In this document: one piece after another, positions 7,118 through 16,853 of the stretch
Layout of the letters: each line of letters starts with the position of its first letter
Position numbering within the stretch: position 1 is the stretch's first letter
From: Ruminococcus bovis
Lineage (GTDB): Bacteria > Bacillota > Clostridia > Oscillospirales > Acutalibacteraceae
Direction of reading: 5' to 3'
DNA length: 64,000 nucleotides
Assembly (NCBI RefSeq): GCF_005601135.1
Contig: NZ_CP039381.1
Coordinates: forward strand, 2,376,232 to 2,440,231
Position numbers and translations under genes: made by a program
The notes under the pieces: model-generated
What the model saw: the letters and a program-made list of their open reading frames with translations, nothing else
Database searches by the model: none
What the model was told of the DNA's origin: nothing

Positions 7118-10100
7118 TTACTTAATTACAACATTTTCTTTACCTAATATGTAATATAATTCATCAATTAGTACATCATTTACATCAGCCCACAAGGCAC
7201 GAGGGGCTTTGTACTGTTTGTTTTCATCGGTAACATAAAAGATAACCATTGTACTTCCGGAGAAAATTTCAAGAATATTTTTTACTTTCTTAAATTTTTT
7301 ACTGTTTCTACTAGTAATCCTTAAGTACAGTTTATCAGGTTTTACTATTCTTTTGTTGTCGATTCTTGTTATTGGAGATAACTTTTTTTCTCTTCTACTT
7401 GGTAATTCTGTTGGAATGTTGTCTTTTGGTGGTGCAGGTCTGATTTGATTTACAATGACCTTAGGGTCTTCATTTTCTCTTTTATTGACAGTACCAATCA
7501 GTTCAACAATATTACTTTCAAAAATATAGTTACCATAGTCAGCTAAAGTTTTTGGGAAGATAATTGCCTCCATCATACCGTATTTATCTTCTACATTAAG
7601 GAAAGACATCATTTGGTTTGACTTTGTAATTTTGTTCTTTACCTTATCAATAATCACAAATAGTTTAATCTGCTGACCGTCTCTATAACGCATATTATCT
7701 TTATTGATTACATCACCTACCCTATCGGCTCGGATAAGTTTTGCATAATTATCATATTGTGATAAAGGATGACCACTAAGGTACATACCTGCTATTTCTT
7801 TTTCCATTGCTAAAAGTTCAGAAAAAGGAAATTCCGAAACATCAGGCATATTAACTGTTTTTGTATTTTCTTCCTTACTGTCACCCATATCAAAGAAAGA
7901 AAGCTGACCTTCTACATTTTTTCTATGGTCATATTCTAAATTTTCAAGAATATTTTTATAAACAGAAAGCATTTGCTTTCTATTTGCTCCTAAGTTATCT
8001 AAAGCACCTGACTTAATCAGACTTTCGATACCTCTGCTATTCATATTCTTGCCATATAGTCTTTTGCAAAAATCATAAAATGAAGTGAATTTTCCATTCT
8101 TTCTTTCTTCAATTATTTCATCAATAAAGTTTCTGCCAAGATTCTTTATTGCTAAAAGTCCAAAACGGATATTGTTATCAACCGGTGTAAAGCCACTGTA
8201 TGAATAATTTACACTTGGTGGCAAAACTTTAATACCGATATGCTCACATTCTTCAATATATACTGCAAGTTTGTTTTGGTTATCAAGTACACTGGTTAAT
8301 AATGATGCCATATAGTACTTTGGGTAATAACATTTTAGGTATGCAGTTTGGTAAGAAACTGTTGCATAAGATGCTGCATGAGATTTGTTGAAAGCATAGG
8401 AAGCAAAACTTTCCATTTCATTATAAATAGAATTTGCAGTTGCTTTATCAACACCTCGTCTAATACAACCCTCTACTTCAACTTCACCATTTTCATTTAC
8501 AAGACCGTTAATGAAAATTTCTCTTTCCTTTTCCATAACATCATGCTTTTTCTTACTCATTGCTCTTCTTACAATATCAGCTCTACCTAGTGAGTAACCG
8601 GCAAGTTTACGGAAAATCTGCATTACTTGTTCTTGATAAACAATACAACCATATGTAACCCTTAAAATATCTTCAAGTAAAGGGTGTTTATATTTAATTT
8701 TCCTTGGGTTATGACGATTTTCAATATATGTTGGAATACTATCCATTGGTCCGGGACGATACAGAGAAATAACTGCAATTAAATCTTCAAGGCTGTTAGG
8801 TTTTAGCTGAGTTAAAACTCTTTTCATACCGGCACTTTCAAACTGGAACACACCTTCTGACTGACCTTTTGACATCATATCAAAAACACCTTTGTCATCT
8901 AAAGGAATATTTTCTATTGAAAAATCTTTATTTTCTCTATGAATCATCTTAACTGCATCATCTATTACAGTTAAGTTACGAAGTCCTAAGAAGTCCATTT
9001 TTAGAAGTCCAAGTTCTTCCAAAGTTGTCATAGTAAACTGAGTTACCACATTATCGTCATTCTTTGAAAGTGGTACATAATCAGATACAGGGTCTTTGGT
9101 AATTACAACACCGGCTGCATGCATTGTTGCATGTCGTGGCATACCTTCAATCTGTTTACTCATATCAATCAGTTCTTTGATTTGAGCATCTGTATCATAC
9201 ATTTTCTTTAGGTCAGGGTTTTGCTGAAGTGCTTTATCAAGTGTCATACCAATTTCAAATGGTATTAACTTAGCTACTTGGTCACATACTGCGTATGAAA
9301 CACCTGTTGCTCTGCCTACATCACGAACAACACCTCTTGCTTGCATTGTACCGAATGCAATAATTTGAGCTACTTTATCCTTACCGTATTTATCAATTAC
9401 ATACTGAATAACTTCAGGTCGTCTTTTATTGCAAAAATCAATATCAAAGTCAGGCATTGACACTCTTTCAGGGTTTAAAAATCTTTCAAAAAGTAAATCG
9501 TACTTTATAGGGTCAATACCTGTAATACCGATACAATAAGCACAAAGTGAACCTGCACCTGAACCTCTACCCGGTCCTACAGGAATACCACTTCTCTTTG
9601 CAAACTGTACAAAGTCATTGACAATTAGATAGTAGTCAACAAAACCCATTGACTTAATAACACCAAGCTCATATTCCAACCTATCTACAATAGATTTATC
9701 GGGATTACTGCCATAATGCTTGTACAAACCCTCATAACAATTTCGCTTAAAATATTCGTAATGGTCCTCATTATTCGGAACATCAAAATTAGGAAGTTTC
9801 CTTACACCAAACTCAAATTCTACATTACATCTATCAGCAATTTTCTGTGTATTTTCATAAGCAGAAGTAAGGTCAGGAAAAAGGCTTTTCATCTCTTCTT
9901 CTGTTTTTAAATAGAATTCCTCAGTTTGGAATTCCATTTTGTCGTCATCATAGATAGTATGGTTAGTTTGAATACAAAGTAGCACTTCATGCATTTTGCT
10001 TTCTGACTTTTCAATATAATGACAGTCATTTGTTACTACCATAGGAATATTAAGTTCCCTTGAAATTTGCTTAATTTTATCTGCTACTAAAATTTCTTCT

Positions 10101-10627
10101 TTTATATTATGGTTTTGAAGTTCAAGGAAATAATTATCTTTACCAAACAAATCTTGATAATACTTTGCAACTTCTTTCGCACCCTTATAATCATTAGCCA
10201 AAATTCTCTGTGGCACTTCACCTGCCAAACAAGCAGAAAGACAAATTAAACCTTCGTGATATTTTTCAAGTAATTCTCTATCAATTCTAGGTTTCTTATA
10301 AAAACCCTCAGTAAAACCGGCTGAAACTAATTTGATTAAGTTTTGATAGCCTTTATTATTTTCACAAAGTAAAATTAAGTGGTAATAATCTCTGTCTTGT
10401 TGAAATCTTGAATTAGGTGCAACATAAACTTCACAACCAATAATAGGCTTAATACCATTCTTTTTGCATGCTCTATAAAAATCAATTACACCATACATTA
10501 CACCATGGTCAGTAATTGCCAAAGCATTCATATTTTTTTCTTTACACGCAGAAGCGAGCCTATCAATACGACAGGCTCCATCTAATAAACTATATTCACT
10601 ATGTAAATGTAAATGAACAAATGCCAT
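7118..10627 (-). CDS. dnaE: DNA polymerase III subunit alpha (DnaE)
   Basis: A 1169-residue replicative-type polymerase. It opens with the PHP domain ('FVHLHLHSEYSLLDG'), followed by the C-family palm motif 'PGRGSGAGSL' near 353 and catalytic 'PDFDIDFC' near 391-398. A helix-hairpin-helix region follows ('GSEGVFQFES' to the fingers) and an OB-fold toward the C-terminus. In Firmicutes DnaE extends RNA primers alongside PolC. The ATG at 10627 is used because AGGTGAG lies just upstream; a GTG at 10636 is part of that site. It begins one base after the xseA stop, so the genes are translationally coupled. Confidence 0.97.
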   Translation of the reverse strand: MAFVHLHLHSEYSLLDGACRIDRLASACKEKNMNALAITDHGVMYGVIDFYRACKKNGIKPIIGCEVYVAPNSRFQQDRDYYHLILLCENNKGYQNLIKLVSAGFTEGFYKKPRIDRELLEKYHEGLICLSACLAGEVPQRILANDYKGAKEVAKYYQDLFGKDNYFLELQNHNIKEEILVADKIKQISRELNIPMVVTNDCHYIEKSESKMHEVLLCIQTNHTIYDDDKMEFQTEEFYLKTEEEMKSLFPDLTSAYENTQKIADRCNVEFEFGVRKLPNFDVPNNEDHYEYFKRNCYEGLYKHYGSNPDKSIVDRLEYELGVIKSMGFVDYYLIVNDFVQFAKRSGIPVGPGRGSGAGSLCAYCIGITGIDPIKYDLLFERFLNPERVSMPDFDIDFCNKRRPEVIQYVIDKYGKDKVAQIIAFGTMQARGVVRDVGRATGVSYAVCDQVAKLIPFEIGMTLDKALQQNPDLKKMYDTDAQIKELIDMSKQIEGMPRHATMHAAGVVITKDPVSDYVPLSKNDDNVVTQFTMTTLEELGLLKMDFLGLRNLTVIDDAVKMIHRENKDFSIENIPLDDKGVFDMMSKGQSEGVFQFESAGMKRVLTQLKPNSLEDLIAVISLYRPGPMDSIPTYIENRHNPRKIKYKHPLLEDILRVTYGCIVYQEQVMQIFRKLAGYSLGRADIVRRAMSKKKHDVMEKEREIFINGLVNENGEVEVEGCIRRGVDKATANSIYNEMESFASYAFNKSHAASYATVSYQTAYLKCYYPKYYMASLLTSVLDNQNKLAVYIEECEHIGIKVLPPSVNYSYSGFTPVDNNIRFGLLAIKNLGRNFIDEIIEERKNGKFTSFYDFCKRLYGKNMNSRGIESLIKSGALDNLGANRKQMLSVYKNILENLEYDHRKNVEGQLSFFDMGDSKEENTKTVNMPDVSEFPFSELLAMEKEIAGMYLSGHPLSQYDNYAKLIRADRVGDVINKDNMRYRDGQQIKLFVIIDKVKNKITKSNQMMSFLNVEDKYGMMEAIIFPKTLADYGNYIFESNIVELIGTVNKRENEDPKVIVNQIRPAPPKDNIPTELPSRREKKLSPITRIDNKRIVKPDKLYLRITSRNSKKFKKVKNILEIFSGSTMVIFYVTDENKQYKAPRALWADVNDVLIDELYYILGKENVVIK

Positions 10628-10628
10628 T

Positions 10629-11834
10629 TTACTCACCTATAACTTTGGAAATAATCTTGCCATCTGTTACATTAATAGCAAGTGTATCTCCATTTTTAAC
10701 ATCCTTAACTGAAGTGACGGTTTTATCATTATTTGTAACAACAGAATAACCTCTTTTTAGAGTTGATACCGGATTAAGTGACTCTAGTTTTGTTGCCAGA
10801 AGTTCAATTTTGTTAGCAGTATTTTGGAATATTCTGTTACTGTTATTCTCATACTTTTGACTTAGAAAGTCTAAATCATTATATAATTTTGCAATTTTAT
10901 CATCAGGTGAAAGTGACAATAACTTTGTTGTCATTTCTGAAACAACATTATTATTTTCAATTAACTTTTTATCCATTAATGATGATAAATATTGTCTTTG
11001 GGCATCTAGATTTTGCAAAATTTCGTTTCTATCAGGTACTGCAAGTTCTGCACCTGCTGATGGAGTTGGTGCTCTTAAATCAGACACAAAGTCACAAATT
11101 GTAAAGTCAGTTTCGTGACCTACTGCTGAAATTACAGGAATGTGGCTATTATAGATTGCATAGGCTAAATTTTCGTCATTAAACGCCCATAAATCTTCAA
11201 TAGAACCACCACCTCTACCGATGATGATGGTATCGCACAAATCATATTCATTTAACTTATTAACTGCATCAATAAGTTGAGGAACAGCATTATCTCCTTG
11301 AACAAGAACAGGACATAGAATTATATTAACTGAAGGAAATCTTCTGGTTAAAATATTCTTAATGTCTTGTACTGCTGCACCTGTTGGGCTGGTAATTACA
11401 CCAATAGTCTTTGGGCAATACGGAATAGGTTTCTTATGACTTTGGTCAAACAGACCTTTTGACTGCAACTTCTCTTTCAGTTGTTCATAAGCTTGATATA
11501 AAGCACCTATACCGTCAGGTTGCATATCTTCAATATAATACTGATACTGACCTGTAGCCTCATACAAAGTAACTCTACCTCTGCAAATTACTTTCATACC
11601 CTCCATAGGTTTAAACTTTAAGTTACGGGCATTTCCGGCAAACATAACTGCACGAATAACAGACTTATTATCCTTTAGAGAAAGGTAAATATGACCACTT
11701 CTATAGTGGTCGGTTAAGTTAGAAATCTCACCACACAAAAAGACATAATTAAGCCTTGGGTCACTGTCTAAAACAGACTTAACATAAAAATTCAGTTGTG
11801 AAACAGTTAAAATTTTAGGTTCAACCGGTAGCAT
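10629..11834 (-). CDS. xseA: exodeoxyribonuclease VII large subunit
   Basis: A 401-residue protein. The N-terminal OB-fold holds 'VFLCGEISNLT' and 'SGHIYLSLKD'. The catalytic domain has 'TSPTGAAVQDI', 'GRGGGSIEDLW' and 'SAVGHETDFT', and a C-terminal coiled-coil region follows. ExoVII degrades single-stranded DNA and needs the small subunit XseB, whose gene usually follows xseA but is absent here, replaced by dnaE. The ATG at 11834, with GGATGGAAAG upstream, gives the normal N-terminus; the open frame extends further upstream into the neighbouring gene without support. It overlaps the preceding gene by 14 bases. Confidence 0.95.
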   Translation of the reverse strand: MLPVEPKILTVSQLNFYVKSVLDSDPRLNYVFLCGEISNLTDHYRSGHIYLSLKDNKSVIRAVMFAGNARNLKFKPMEGMKVICRGRVTLYEATGQYQYYIEDMQPDGIGALYQAYEQLKEKLQSKGLFDQSHKKPIPYCPKTIGVITSPTGAAVQDIKNILTRRFPSVNIILCPVLVQGDNAVPQLIDAVNKLNEYDLCDTIIIGRGGGSIEDLWAFNDENLAYAIYNSHIPVISAVGHETDFTICDFVSDLRAPTPSAGAELAVPDRNEILQNLDAQRQYLSSLMDKKLIENNNVVSEMTTKLLSLSPDDKIAKLYNDLDFLSQKYENNSNRIFQNTANKIELLATKLESLNPVSTLKRGYSVVTNNDKTVTSVKDVKNGDTLAINVTDGKIISKVIGE

Positions 11835-12753
11835 CTTTCCATCCTCTATATGCAAGGCAAGAAATACCAACTGCATTATCTGTTGAATATTCAGGCTTTG
11901 CAAAAACACAATCTAATCTTTTTTCCATACTTTCTCTAATAATGCTATTGCTCATTACACCACCTGCAAAAACAAGTGGCAAATCTCCGTACTTATCTTT
12001 TAAAGCAATAGCCATTTTATAGATAGTTTCTTCAATATACTTTAAGCAATAAAAAGCAACTTCTTCTTTAGGTACATTATTATCTATCATTTTTTTACAT
12101 TGATTTTCAACACCACTGATACAACAATTTGTACCCTTTAGTGTTGGTTTAGGTTTTACTTTACCCTTAAAATTAAGTGCAAGTTTCTCAAGTTCTTTAC
12201 CACAAGGGAAAGTACAACCAAGAAGTAAGCCAATTCTGTCAACTGCTTGACCTGCATTTAAGTCAAGTGTATTGGCTACTAAATCAATATTAAAATCTTC
12301 ATCAACTAGCAATGCCTCAGTTGTACCACCACTAACATGGAAAGAAATAAACTCCTTGCCTATTAAGTCAAGTCTATTAGCTGAATAAAGTGCTGACACA
12401 ATATGACCATGTTGATGGGTAAATTCATATAAAGGTACATTTAGTAATGTTGAAAGTGACCTTGCTAAACCAAGTCCCACAGTAAAACAAGGCATATAAC
12501 TACCTTCTACCGGTCTTGGTTTTGCTGATACACCTACTGCTGTAATAGGCTTATCAATATACTTCTTGACTTTTTCTACAAGGTCAGGAAGTTGCTGAGT
12601 ATGGTGAAAAACTGCATCACTTTGGCGAATACCTTTCTCACCGACTTTAACAGGTAACAGCTTTCTTGCACTATAGTCCTTGTGGTTGTCACTATCATAC
12701 AAAGCAACCGATGTTGTATAGTTGCTTGTATCTATTCCAAGAAACAAAGGCAT
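11821..12753 (-). CDS. TsaD/Kae1 paralogue (peptidase M22-like)
   Basis: A 310-residue member of the TsaD/Kae1 ASKHA-fold family. It has the first phosphate loop 'FLGIDTSNYTTSVAL', the metal-binding 'HQHGH' (canonical HxxxH) near 115-119, 'SFHVSGGTTEALLV', 'QAVDRIG' and 'FAGGVMSN' near 266. It is shorter than true TsaD (about 335-345), which makes the t6A tRNA modification, and lacks the TsaD 'SCDET' signature. Clostridia commonly carry this second copy between nusB and xseA. Its role is unknown; assignment as the t6A enzyme would need the canonical copy to be missing. One-base overlap with nusB. Confidence 0.8.
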   Translation of the reverse strand: MPLFLGIDTSNYTTSVALYDSDNHKDYSARKLLPVKVGEKGIRQSDAVFHHTQQLPDLVEKVKKYIDKPITAVGVSAKPRPVEGSYMPCFTVGLGLARSLSTLLNVPLYEFTHQHGHIVSALYSANRLDLIGKEFISFHVSGGTTEALLVDEDFNIDLVANTLDLNAGQAVDRIGLLLGCTFPCGKELEKLALNFKGKVKPKPTLKGTNCCISGVENQCKKMIDNNVPKEEVAFYCLKYIEETIYKMAIALKDKYGDLPLVFAGGVMSNSIIRESMEKRLDCVFAKPEYSTDNAVGISCLAYRGWKDATG

Positions 12754-13163
12754 TATAAATCCCTTGCAATAGCACCCAGTACGCCATTGACAAATTTATA
12801 TTCATCTTCACCTGAGAACTTCTTACTTAGTTCTACTGCCTCATTGATAGTTACATTTGACGGAATATCATCAAGGTATTTTAGTTCATAAACTGCTAAA
12901 CGCATAATACCAAGAGAAACTTTATTAATTCTTTCAATCTTCCATTTACCTGAAAGGTGAGAAGAAATAATTTCATCAATTTCTTCTACATGCTGAGTTA
13001 CACCATCAGCACATTTTAGGGCAAATTCAGAATAAGTATCATCTCTTGATTCTTCAGCACATTCTGAAATTTCTTCTATTGAACTATTTGTAAATAGCTT
13101 TTCAAAACAAATTAAAAAAGCCTGTTCTCTTTCTTCACGGCGTGTAATATTGTTATCACTCAT
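12753..13163 (-). CDS. nusB: transcription antitermination factor NusB
   Basis: A 136-residue all-helical protein. It starts 'TRREEREQAFLICFEKLF' and has the C-terminal family pattern 'RLAVYELKYLDDIPSNVTINEAVELSKKFSGEDEYKFVNGVLG'. NusB with NusE (S10) binds boxA RNA in rRNA leaders. It is the first gene of the nusB / tsaD-like / xseA / dnaE run, with overlaps of 1 and 14 bases and then a 1-base gap, which implies one operon. A GAGGAG-type site lies before the ATG. It is separated by 64 bases from spoIIIAH, which runs the same way. Confidence 0.95.
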   Translation of the reverse strand: MSDNNITRREEREQAFLICFEKLFTNSSIEEISECAEESRDDTYSEFALKCADGVTQHVEEIDEIISSHLSGKWKIERINKVSLGIMRLAVYELKYLDDIPSNVTINEAVELSKKFSGEDEYKFVNGVLGAIARDL

Positions 13164-13227
13164 AATTACTATCTCCTCAAAAATATTAATGTGATTATAT
13201 CATATTTTTAAGGTAATGTAAATATAG

Positions 13228-13767
13228 CTAAATCTCAGTTATTGTGATATTTTCAAAATTTATGCCTGTTTGACCATACACAACATCCTTGATAATCATA
13301 GGACTTGACTTTTTCATATCTTCTTTCGGTACTACAACAGAACAACCTTTTTCTGTGATACAACATAAACAATCAGTAAAGCCTTTTGCTTTTAGTAGGT
13401 TTTCAATATTAGTTTGGTATGTAATATACTTTTCGATTTTTTCTGCTTGAGCCTTTGCACTATCTTTTGAGTCAGTTGATGAGTCGGATTTTTCCAGCAC
13501 TTCTTTTGCAATATCCACAACCTTATCTTGGGACTGTTCTCTCTTGGTTCTGGCATCTGCAAAGTAATTTGACTGTTTTGAAGATAATTTTGTCTTTGAC
13601 GGTGAAGTTACTGTTGTGTCATTATTTACATATTCGGCAGCACCAAGTTCTTTTGTTGAAGAAGTCAGCAGAGTATTATCTCCACCAAACTGCCAATTTA
13701 AATATACTGCTGCACCTAGAGCTATTACTAAGGCAGCTACTATTAAATTTCTTTTTTTCATTTTCAT
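13228..13767 (-). CDS. spoIIIAH: stage III sporulation protein AH
   Basis: A 179-residue protein with a single N-terminal membrane helix (7-23) and an extracytoplasmic domain. Residues 60-120 are Ser/Lys/Glu-rich. The conserved YscJ/FliF-like ring-building fold follows, with 'LLKAKGFTDCLCCITEKGCSVVV' (see 142-162) and a C-terminal 'TGINFENITITEI'. AH forms the mother-cell ring that meets SpoIIQ from the forespore in the feeding-tube channel. It is last in the spoIIIA operon, two bases after spoIIIAG. AAAGGAG precedes the ATG. Confidence 0.92.
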   Translation of the reverse strand: MKMKKRNLIVAALVIALGAAVYLNWQFGGDNTLLTSSTKELGAAEYVNNDTTVTSPSKTKLSSKQSNYFADARTKREQSQDKVVDIAKEVLEKSDSSTDSKDSAKAQAEKIEKYITYQTNIENLLKAKGFTDCLCCITEKGCSVVVPKEDMKKSSPMIIKDVVYGQTGINFENITITEI

Positions 13768-13769
13768 AA

Positions 13770-14198
13770 CTATTTCTCCTTTAGCTTAGTTATACAAACT
13801 TTATCTGATGAAATATTTAAAGTTTTTGTAACTGATTCCAGTACAGTTTCTTTTATTTCAGGATTATTTGCACCTGTACAAATAACAAGTACACCTCTAA
13901 CTGCAGGTTCAATCTCTTTTACTTTGGTATCATCTGTATATATTTGTTCTGCTGAGTTTTCCATTGTTATCATCACCTTTGCTGTTCCTACTCCTTCTAT
14001 TGACTCAACCATATCTTTTATTCTTGTTTCTTGGGTAGATTGATAATCACTTATGGAACTTGGGTTTATAGTATCATCACTACTTTTACCTGAAAAAAAT
14101 GCAGAACAAAATATTAATGCAATTCCTATTATTCCAATAATATAAATCACTCTTATTAAATTTTTATCTTGCTTAAGCTTTTGTAACTTTTCTTTCAT
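13770..14198 (-). CDS. spoIIIAG: stage III sporulation protein AG
   Basis: A 142-residue protein: short basic N-terminus, one membrane helix (about 17-36), then a ring-building-motif domain with 'DMVESIEGVGTAKVMITMENS' in two parts and 'RGVLVICTGANNPEIKE'. SpoIIIAG assembles a large ring in the septal membrane channel. It lies directly between spoIIIAF and spoIIIAH with no gap to the former. It is shorter than the Bacillus protein (about 229), as is common in Clostridia. Confidence 0.92.
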   Translation of the reverse strand: MKEKLQKLKQDKNLIRVIYIIGIIGIALIFCSAFFSGKSSDDTINPSSISDYQSTQETRIKDMVESIEGVGTAKVMITMENSAEQIYTDDTKVKEIEPAVRGVLVICTGANNPEIKETVLESVTKTLNISSDKVCITKLKEK

Positions 14199-14663
14199 TT
14201 ACTGCTCCAAAATTATCTGTGGTGTAACACTGAAATTTTCTTTAATAAGGTTAGTTATTTTGCTACTTGTTAACTGATTATCATTAGTAATATATATGCT
14301 GATTGACTCAATAATTATGCCATTATTTTGGTCTGTTTTTAGAGTTACTACTGCATTATTTATATTGATGTTATTCTGTTCTAGGATTGACTTTACAGAT
14401 TTTTCTAGATTGTTTTTTGTTGTAGAAAGTACTTTGCTATTATATTCTTCCGATATTTTCGTTTCATTAGGAATATTGATATTTATTTTATTATTTTCCG
14501 TAAATAGGGACTTTATTGGCATTATCATAGTAATTACAAGTACAGTAGATATTATTAAATTAAGAGTCTTTCTGGTAACACCCTCAGGTACTAAAAACTT
14601 TACTAAAATACAAGCCACTGTACATATGCATAACATTACTGCTGTATTACTGATTAAGTTCAT
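14199..14663 (-). CDS. spoIIIAF: stage III sporulation protein AF
   Basis: A 154-residue protein. Two N-terminal membrane helices (about 3-22 and 29-48, 'LNLIISTVLVITMIMPI') are followed by an extracytoplasmic ring-building domain of about 80 residues. The ATG at 14663 overlaps the TGA of spoIIIAE as ATGA, and GGGGAA precedes it; the open frame continues upstream inside spoIIIAE but that part is not credible. It functions as a channel component in the forespore-engulfing membrane. Confidence 0.88.
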   Translation of the reverse strand: MNLISNTAVMLCICTVACILVKFLVPEGVTRKTLNLIISTVLVITMIMPIKSLFTENNKININIPNETKISEEYNSKVLSTTKNNLEKSVKSILEQNNININNAVVTLKTDQNNGIIIESISIYITNDNQLTSSKITNLIKENFSVTPQIILEQ

Positions 14664-15784
14664 GTACCATTCCCCATTGTTAAAATTATTGCAGTACTGA
14701 TTACATAAATAGCCATTACACATAGGATAATTACAAGTAAAGTAGTAAGTACAGTACTGCAAGATTTTATAATTGATATTGGTCCTTTTATACCTAGCAT
14801 ATTACCTATACCACTAGTTATATTTAGCGAGATTATCCACAATAAACAATGAATTATAATAGGTAAAAATACAATCATTACACTTATAATTACAAAGACA
14901 CCCAGTCCGGTTTTCAGTAAACACATACTACCTTGAATAGTTTTATAAGCCTCAGATAAAGCTGAACCTACTATTGGAATAAATGATGATAAAGTAAACC
15001 TAACTGCCCTGGTGGAAATTGAATCTGCTGATGTGGTAATTAAAGTTTTAAAGGTTAATAAACCTGAGAAAACTGTCATTGCAAAGCCGATTATCCACTT
15101 TATAATTTTAGATATTTCATTTATTATACCTTGCATATTAAGGTCAGAAGAAATTGCAGAAGTAACAGAAAGTCCCAAAAATACACTTAATAAAGGTGAA
15201 ACAATATTCTTTGCAATATAGGTAACACTTTCACCAACCATAACAACTAATGAATAATATGATGCACCTGTAATACTTTGTCCATTTGTAATTAAAATTA
15301 CTGCCATAATGGGAATATACAGTAACATAAAACTACCGGCATTGTTAATAGACTCTATTGCTCTATTAATAACAGAAATTACAGGTGATGAAATTGAAAG
15401 GGTAACTACTAAAACAAAAACTGTATCTGTAATACACTTAAGTTCTCTATTCTTTAGACCATCCCTAAAATTATCAAATACTGAATAAATAAGAAGTAAA
15501 GAAAGAATTAGTGCTGATGAAGAAAATGGTGTTACTCCCTCATCATTTACAATATCAAAAATTTTGTGAAATACATTTGAAAAAGATATATTGATTATAC
15601 TGTTGTAGTCCTTTTCATCTACTCCAAAATTTTTTAGAATTTCTTTACTTTTATCATCAAGGCTATCGGTAAGTGTACCAGCACCGATTTCTTCCAAAGC
15701 ATCAGAATATGTACTTGCATAACATTTTGTTGTAAGTGAAAGTGGTATTAAAAGTATTATAAGAATTACAACTATCTTTTTCAT
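14660..15784 (-). CDS. spoIIIAE: stage III sporulation protein AE
   Basis: A 374-residue polytopic protein with a cleavable-looking signal sequence (1-23, ending 'TKCYAS') and about eight later membrane segments. Family stretches include 'ITGASYYSLVVMVGESVTYIA' (in two parts) and 'SSFIPIVGSALSEAYKTIQG'. It is the largest and best conserved channel protein of the operon. It overlaps spoIIIAD and spoIIIAF by four bases each, implying tight translational coupling. Confidence 0.95.
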   Translation of the reverse strand: MKKIVVILIILLIPLSLTTKCYASTYSDALEEIGAGTLTDSLDDKSKEILKNFGVDEKDYNSIINISFSNVFHKIFDIVNDEGVTPFSSSALILSLLLIYSVFDNFRDGLKNRELKCITDTVFVLVVTLSISSPVISVINRAIESINNAGSFMLLYIPIMAVILITNGQSITGASYYSLVVMVGESVTYIAKNIVSPLLSVFLGLSVTSAISSDLNMQGIINEISKIIKWIIGFAMTVFSGLLTFKTLITTSADSISTRAVRFTLSSFIPIVGSALSEAYKTIQGSMCLLKTGLGVFVIISVMIVFLPIIIHCLLWIISLNITSGIGNMLGIKGPISIIKSCSTVLTTLLVIILCVMAIYVISTAIILTMGNGT

Positions 15785-16176
15785 TGTACACCTGCTAAAG
15801 ATAGTGAGATTTTCAGCACTTCTTTAAATAAAGGAATTGCCATTACAAGGGTAATTACTTTACCTGCAAATGAAATTTGTGAGGACAATGAATTACAACC
15901 ACTTTCCTTGCACATATCACAACAAAATTCCGTTAAGAAACATATACCTGTACACTTTAGAAGAATTGTTACATACTCAGTATTTATATTTACACTTTTA
16001 AATAGAAGATTTATGTAATCAACTACATCAACAATATAGTCAAGAATATAAAGTAAAACGATAATTGAAGTTGTTATTATTATGATTAATGATATTGATG
16101 GATGGGTATTTTTTAAGGCAATAGAAAGTACAAATGCAACAACTGCTACCGAACAAACTAATAAGATTTCACTCAT
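15781..16176 (-). CDS. spoIIIAD: stage III sporulation protein AD
   Basis: A 131-residue protein with four predicted membrane segments and the family signature 'TGICFLTEFCCDMCKESGCNS', here unusually rich in Cys, followed by 'SQISFAGKVITLVMAIPLF'. AC and AD resemble FliQ-like export components. Four-base overlaps on both sides place it inside the operon. Confidence 0.95.
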   Translation of the reverse strand: MSEILLVCSVAVVAFVLSIALKNTHPSISLIIIITTSIIVLLYILDYIVDVVDYINLLFKSVNINTEYVTILLKCTGICFLTEFCCDMCKESGCNSLSSQISFAGKVITLVMAIPLFKEVLKISLSLAGVQ

Positions 16177-16367
16177 AAACCAAACACCGATTTTATTGTG
16201 TCAAATAATGTACTTATTTGTGAAATTATCATCATTAGTGCTACTATCAGACCCATTATAGTGGTTAACAAGGCTTGTTCTTCTCTTCCACTACGAATTA
16301 GCAATTGATTTAGCACTGCAACAATAATACCTATTGCTGCAATTTTGAATATCATATCTACTTCCAT
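16173..16367 (-). CDS. spoIIIAC: stage III sporulation protein AC
   Basis: A 64-residue protein with two membrane helices. The start MEVDMIFKIAAIGIIVAVLN aligns with the Bacillus 'MGVDVSIIFQIAGVGIVVAFL', which supports the first ATG behind AAGGTGA. The family is FliQ-like and very short. Four-base overlap with spoIIIAD. Confidence 0.93.
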   Translation of the reverse strand: MEVDMIFKIAAIGIIVAVLNQLLIRSGREEQALLTTIMGLIVALMMIISQISTLFDTIKSVFGL

Positions 16368-16376
16368 AAAATCACC

Positions 16377-16853
16377 TTAAATAAATAACACTACAAATGC
16401 CAGTCCTGAAAATAGACCTAACATTCTGTAGAGTTTTCCTTTATTTTTTATATCTTCTTTTGAGAGTCTATATTGTTCCGAAAAAAGTTCTTGATACATT
16501 TTTATATGGGATAATTCTCCATTAATATCTGTTGTTCCTAAATCTTTGAAAAATGATAATAAAAGTTCTTTGTCTTTATTATTAAAATTTAGATTTTCAA
16601 TAATTTTTTCATAGTGGTTATTTTCTGCATTTTTAAGTGGTGCAAGTTCATCATCAGCTATGTTAAAAACAATTTCTTCTATATCATCTTTTCTAAAGGT
16701 TATTGTTGCTTGTAATCTATTTAGGAACAGAAGTATTGTGGAAAGGTATTTTCTTCTTCTTTGCAATTTATAGGACATATAAAAGCCTATTGAAGTAAAG
16801 AAAGTAAATGCAAAAAACAAACCTATATATTTTAAAATCAATTTATTTACCAA
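16377..16853 (-). CDS. spoIIIAB: stage III sporulation protein AB
   Basis: A 158-residue protein: an N-terminal membrane helix (6-25), a helical domain with 'RLQATITFRKDDIEEIVFNIA' split across two helices, 'FFKDLGTTDINGELSHI', and a C-terminal helix 'GLFSGLAFVVLFI'. It resembles GspF-like assembly factors. It overlaps spoIIIAA by 11 bases and is followed nine bases later by spoIIIAC. Confidence 0.93.
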   Translation of the reverse strand: MVNKLILKYIGLFFAFTFFTSIGFYMSYKLQRRRKYLSTILLFLNRLQATITFRKDDIEEIVFNIADDELAPLKNAENNHYEKIIENLNFNNKDKELLLSFFKDLGTTDINGELSHIKMYQELFSEQYRLSKEDIKNKGKLYRMLGLFSGLAFVVLFI

